Assembly (NCBI GenBank): GCA_905200945.1
Contig: CAJKMG010000005.1
Location: 58,754 to 122,753, forward strand
Reading direction: 5' to 3'
DNA: 64,000 nucleotides
Origin: an uncultured Akkermansia sp.
GTDB taxonomy: Bacteria > Verrucomicrobiota > Verrucomicrobiia > Verrucomicrobiales > Akkermansiaceae
The translations under genes were made by a program, and so were the position numbers. This document shows positions 62,780 to 64,000 of the stretch, piece by piece. Below the pieces are notes generated by a model. It was not told the DNA's origin. It did not search any database and saw only the letters and a list, made by a program, of their open reading frames with translations. Position 1 is the first letter of the stretch. Each line of letters begins with the position of its first letter.

Positions 62780-62934
62780 TCCTGGGCCGGCAACCGGGCG
62801 CCCATCTTTAAAAATCCTTCTTCAGAGAAAAACCTTCTACATTGGCGCGCCCCGCTCCATTCTCCCGTCAGGGCGCGCGATTTACTTGCAACCCTGCTTC
62901 TATTCGGGCAACATAGGGGAGAAAACAAGAAGCC

Positions 62935-63528
62935 ATGAAAAAATATCTCACCCTTCTGTTGTGTTCCTTGTGCGCCCTGGCGTGCTTCAGCGCCTCCGCG
63001 GAATCCACAGCCGGCCTCAAGGACGTCAATGTCGTCATCTCCACTACCAAAGGGGATATTGAACTGGCCCTTTACCCATCCAAGGCGCCCGTCACCGTAG
63101 CCAACTTCCTGAACCTCGCCAGCAGAGGCTACTACAAGGGAATCACCTTCCACCGCGTGATTCCGAATTTCATGATTCAGGGCGGCGATCCCACCGGCAC
63201 GGGCATGGGAGGCCCCGGCTACAGTTTTGAAGACGAGTTTTCCCCGGACCTCAGGCATGACGGCCCCGGCGTGCTTTCCATGGCGAACGCTGGCCCCGGC
63301 ACCAACGGTTCCCAATTCTTCATCACCCATGTGGCCACGCCCCATCTGGACGGCCGCCACACGGTCTTCGGGAAAGTGCTGAAAGGGCAGGACGTCGTCA
63401 ACTCCATTGTCCGGGGGGACAAAATCAAGGACATCCGCATTCTGGACAAGAACGCCGCGGCCGCCGTGCTGAAAGCGGAAGCCGCCCGCGTAGCCCGGTG
63501 GAACAAGGCCCTGGACGCCGCCAGATAA
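62935..63528 (+). CDS. Exported cyclophilin-type peptidyl-prolyl isomerase
   Basis: 197 residues with a signal peptide (MKKYLTLLLCSLCALACFSASA), so periplasmic. The cyclophilin core: VVISTTKGDIELALYPSKAPVTVANFLNLA, YYKGITFHRVIPNFMIQGGDPTGTG (catalytic Arg in FHRV), FEDEF, LSMANAGPGTNGSQFFIT and LDGRHTVFGKV. The C-terminal about 20 residues are a basic helical extension. It folds prolyl-containing exported proteins. Stand-alone, 144 bp before nagA. Confidence 0.92.
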   Translation: MKKYLTLLLCSLCALACFSASAESTAGLKDVNVVISTTKGDIELALYPSKAPVTVANFLNLASRGYYKGITFHRVIPNFMIQGGDPTGTGMGGPGYSFEDEFSPDLRHDGPGVLSMANAGPGTNGSQFFITHVATPHLDGRHTVFGKVLKGQDVVNSIVRGDKIKDIRILDKNAAAAVLKAEAARVARWNKALDAAR

Positions 63529-63672
63529 CCGGGAATCTGCCAGCGTCATGAACGATCTCCGGCACACCGCCGCCCATTCCCGGTTTTCCGCAGGAAGCGG
63601 AGGCCAGGCGGGAAGACGCGGACGAACGGAGAAAAACGACGATCAACATCCATCCAACAACCATTCATTTTT

Positions 63673-64000
63673 ATGAAGACACTCATTAAAAACGCACGCA
63701 TTATCTCCCCCGGCATCGATATGCCCGGGGCTGCCGTGGAAATGGAAGGCAAAACCATTACCGCCGTCTATCCCGCCGGGAGCGAACTTCCCGCCGCAGA
63801 CAAGGTCGTGGATGCGGAAGGCCGCATGCTCCTTCCCGGTTTCATTGACATCCACAGCCACGGCGCCGGCGGCTGCGACACCTGCGACGCCAAGCTGGAA
63901 AGCCTCCGCACCATTGCGGAATGCAAAATGAAAGAAGGCGTCACTTCCTGGCTGCCGACAACCCTCACCCTGTCCCCCAAGGTGCTGGAAGACGTGTGCG
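63673..64000 (+). CDS. nagA: N-acetylglucosamine-6-phosphate deacetylase, 3' end outside window
   Basis: The first 109 codons are visible. The protein starts KTLIKNARIISPG with the strand typical of amidohydrolases, then DAEGRMLLPGFIDIHSHGAGGCDT, with the metal-binding HxH of NagA (DIHSHG), and EGVTSWLPTTLTLS. It deacetylates GlcNAc-6-P in the cytosol, giving glucosamine-6-P; GlcNAc is a main mucin sugar. The window ends here, so the rest of the active site cannot be checked. Confidence 0.85.
   Translation, partial: MKTLIKNARIISPGIDMPGAAVEMEGKTITAVYPAGSELPAADKVVDAEGRMLLPGFIDIHSHGAGGCDTCDAKLESLRTIAECKMKEGVTSWLPTTLTLSPKVLEDVC

Overview
The window looks like a piece of an Akkermansia-type (Verrucomicrobiota) gut chromosome, with GC near 55%. 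The main reason is four short secreted proteins that all end in the same PEP-CTERM tail (VPEPATAS..., then GLLGLAALMMRRRR), as seen in Akkermansia. The gene set fits a mucin-feeding anaerobe: a type-B succinate dehydrogenase/fumarate reductase, galactokinase with an SGLT-like symporter, a Cys-type sulfatase and nagA. This genus assignment is my inference; no rRNA gene is present.

Layout. Bases 1-2.8 kb are the end of a phage-like element: a large tail-like protein cut by the window edge and a small GT-A-like protein. It abuts a 5'-truncated aldo/keto reductase gene. 3.3-8.7 kb is a plus-strand cluster of mostly secreted redox and hydrolase proteins (two alpha/beta hydrolases, a double CMD-cupin protein, an exported flavodoxin, an SDR), ending in a signal-peptide stub and about 0.8 kb of degraded DNA. 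Then come an initiator tRNA, hpf, a tiny lipoprotein, an ABC-F ATPase, fabG, an FGE-fold lipoprotein and a GNAT acetyltransferase. A divergent pair of PEP-CTERM genes lies at 16.9-18.6 kb. 19-20.5 kb holds a DUF1232 protein and an EboB-like TatD hydrolase. sdhCAB fills 20.6-24.1 kb.

24.9-29 kb (minus strand) carries dtd, a LysM protein with a dead YkuD domain, acpP, coaX and an MGDG-synthase-like glycosyltransferase. fmt and a UvrD/PcrA helicase run rightward to 32.1 kb. galK plus a sugar symporter, a polyprenyl glycosylphosphotransferase, an RRM protein, an active-site-intact YkuD protein, and an ABCG transporter operon follow to 43.7 kb. 44.1-46.9 kb has a NapH/NapG-like fusion ferredoxin behind a Tat-exported DUF362 protein. 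mnmM, rdgB and xthA precede the nusA-infB-rbfA operon, which has an intrinsic terminator in its leader. 53.4-59.6 kb is a secreted multi-domain sulfatase and two more PEP-CTERM genes; cstA, an LplT-like MFS carrier, an exported cyclophilin and the start of nagA close the window.

The observation I rate highest is a 15-bp palindrome, CGGATT-N3-AATCCG, upstream of all four PEP-CTERM genes, 34-58 nt before the start codons, and in two intergenic regions arranged as mirror-image pairs with almost identical spacing (185 and 186 bp). It looks like the operator of an undescribed regulon controlling cell-surface proteins. I saw no exosortase, integrase, transposase, CRISPR array or rRNA operon in the window.
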